From: Saccharicrinis sp963677345
GTDB lineage: Bacteria > Bacteroidota > Bacteroidia > Bacteroidales > Marinilabiliaceae
Assembly (NCBI GenBank): GCA_963677345.2
Contig: CAXXLC010000038.1
Coordinates: forward strand, 124,001-188,000
Direction: 5' to 3'
Length of the DNA: 64,000 nt
Below, piece after piece: positions 63,317 through 64,000 of this stretch. The notes under the pieces are model-generated. The model was not told the origin of the DNA. It was given only the letters and a program-made list of their open reading frames with translations, and ran no database searches. Each line of letters opens with the position of its first letter. Position 1 is the first letter of the stretch. The position numbers and the translations under genes are program-made.

Positions 63317-64000
63317 ATGAAGAGAGCAATTATTTTAGCAACTTTGTTGCTGGGGTTTTTTGTGAATGGATGGGCTAATGCTGGTCCGCAAGTAAATGCC
63401 GGATCCACGGCATGGATGTTGACATCAACTGCACTGGTATTGTTAATGATACCGGGTTTAGCCATGTTCTATGGCGGTTTAGTACGATCAAAAAATGTTT
63501 TGGGAACAATGATGCATAGCTTTGCAGCTATGGGAGTCATGAGTGTGCTTTGGGTTATTGTAGGATACTCCATGTGTTTTGGAGATAGTGTTCTTGGAGG
63601 ATGGTTTGGTTGGAATAGTGATTATTTTTTACTTCGGGGTATTGATACAACAATAATGGAAGGCGGAGTGCCTGAACTTGTATTTTCGATGTTTCAGGGC
63701 AAGTTTGCCATTATTACTCCGGCTTTAATAGCAGGAGCTTTTGCCGAAAGAGTGAAGTTTAAAGGTTATCTTGTATTTATTGCCATTTGGGGTATTGTAG
63801 TATATAACCCCCTGTGCCACTGGGTGTGGTCGGATGATGGTTTTTTGCATCATTGGGGTGCTGCAGGTGCTATTGACTTTGCCGGAGGTACTGTAGTGCA
63901 TATTTCAGCAGGGGTTAGTGGTTTGGTTGCTGCTTTGTATTTAGGAGCACGAAGAGGTTATCCGCATCATCAGCAAAGGCCAAATAATTTGGTGATGACT
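63317..64000 (+). CDS. amt: ammonium transporter Amt, 3' end outside window
   Basis: 228 codons are visible; the frame is open to the window end. A cleavable-looking N-terminus (KRAIILATLLLGFFVNGWANA) precedes the Amt pore domain: STAWMLTSTALVLLMIPGLAMFYGGLVRSKN is the classic first helix, and FAIITPALIAGAFAERVKF and PLCHWVWSDDG (first pore region and His-containing segments) follow. It conducts ammonium or ammonia across the inner membrane. A PII (glnB) gene often follows amt but would lie outside the window. Confidence 0.95.
   Translation, partial: MKRAIILATLLLGFFVNGWANAGPQVNAGSTAWMLTSTALVLLMIPGLAMFYGGLVRSKNVLGTMMHSFAAMGVMSVLWVIVGYSMCFGDSVLGGWFGWNSDYFLLRGIDTTIMEGGVPELVFSMFQGKFAIITPALIAGAFAERVKFKGYLVFIAIWGIVVYNPLCHWVWSDDGFLHHWGAAGAIDFAGGTVVHISAGVSGLVAALYLGARRGYPHHQQRPNNLVMT

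Overview
The window looks like a chromosome segment of a Bacteroidota bacterium, probably Bacteroidia close to Marinilabiliales or Prolixibacteraceae. The evidence is low GC, promoters with the TAnnTTTG -7 element and a -33 TTG box, a subtilase with a type IX secretion (Por) sorting domain, a TonB-dependent receptor paired with a DUF4249 lipoprotein, DUF6266, and IS21 and IS91-type elements. The species cannot be told from sequence alone.

Layout. 1-6.2 kb: secreted and envelope proteins (a partial acidic protein, a T9SS-secreted subtilase, an OmpA-domain protein, a TPR-like lipoprotein). 6.2-14.2 kb: central metabolism and housekeeping (pgl and zwf of the oxidative pentose phosphate pathway, the hydrogenase maturase hydE, an ADP-forming acyl-CoA synthetase, an RluA-type pseudouridine synthase). 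14.4-18.4 kb: a Crp/Fnr regulator, a histidine kinase and a CoA-disulfide reductase-rhodanese fusion preceded by a perfect FNR-type box.

19-38.3 kb is a detoxification region: three aldo/keto reductases, an iron alcohol dehydrogenase, an SDR enzyme, a Cys-nucleophile alpha/beta hydrolase, a flavodoxin, an MFS pump, a PEBP-like lipoprotein, a DUF4395 protein, acetyltransferases and AraC-type regulators. Seven transcription starts here share one 68-bp module: two direct 8-bp half-sites exactly 21 bp apart, and an nAnnTTTG -7 element whose TTTG always lies 36-39 nt beyond the proximal half-site. This defines a local AraC-type regulon. Its gene content resembles the YqhC-controlled aldehyde response of E. 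coli, and it is the strongest candidate here for an undescribed system.

38.3-58.7 kb is an accessory, rearranged region. It holds a DUF1778/GNAT toxin-antitoxin pair followed by an attC-like hairpin, two remnants of IS91-type element genes, an intact IS21 element inserted in a repeat, an unknown gene, a DUF6266 pair, a lipoprotein gene split by a homopolymer frameshift, truncated S8-peptidase-like and TOTE-primase/helicase genes joined tail to tail, a HipBA module, and a tyrosine integrase with one in-frame stop next to tandem tRNA-Ser genes. These genes are separated by a mosaic repeat family (called R1 here) with 7-8 nt micro-periodicity, including a nearly identical 1.2-kb direct repeat (47.6 and 51.9 kb) made partly of a string of small palindromes. 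A second family (R2) also lies between genes.

58.8-64 kb returns to ordinary content: two tRNA-Ser(UGA) genes, a DUF4249/TonB receptor pair (receptor frameshifted in an A run), a stand-alone receiver protein and the start of an ammonium transporter gene cut by the window end. Three broken genes (49.5, 57.3 and 60.2 kb) are each broken at or beside a homopolymer, so sequencing error must be excluded before calling them true pseudogenes.
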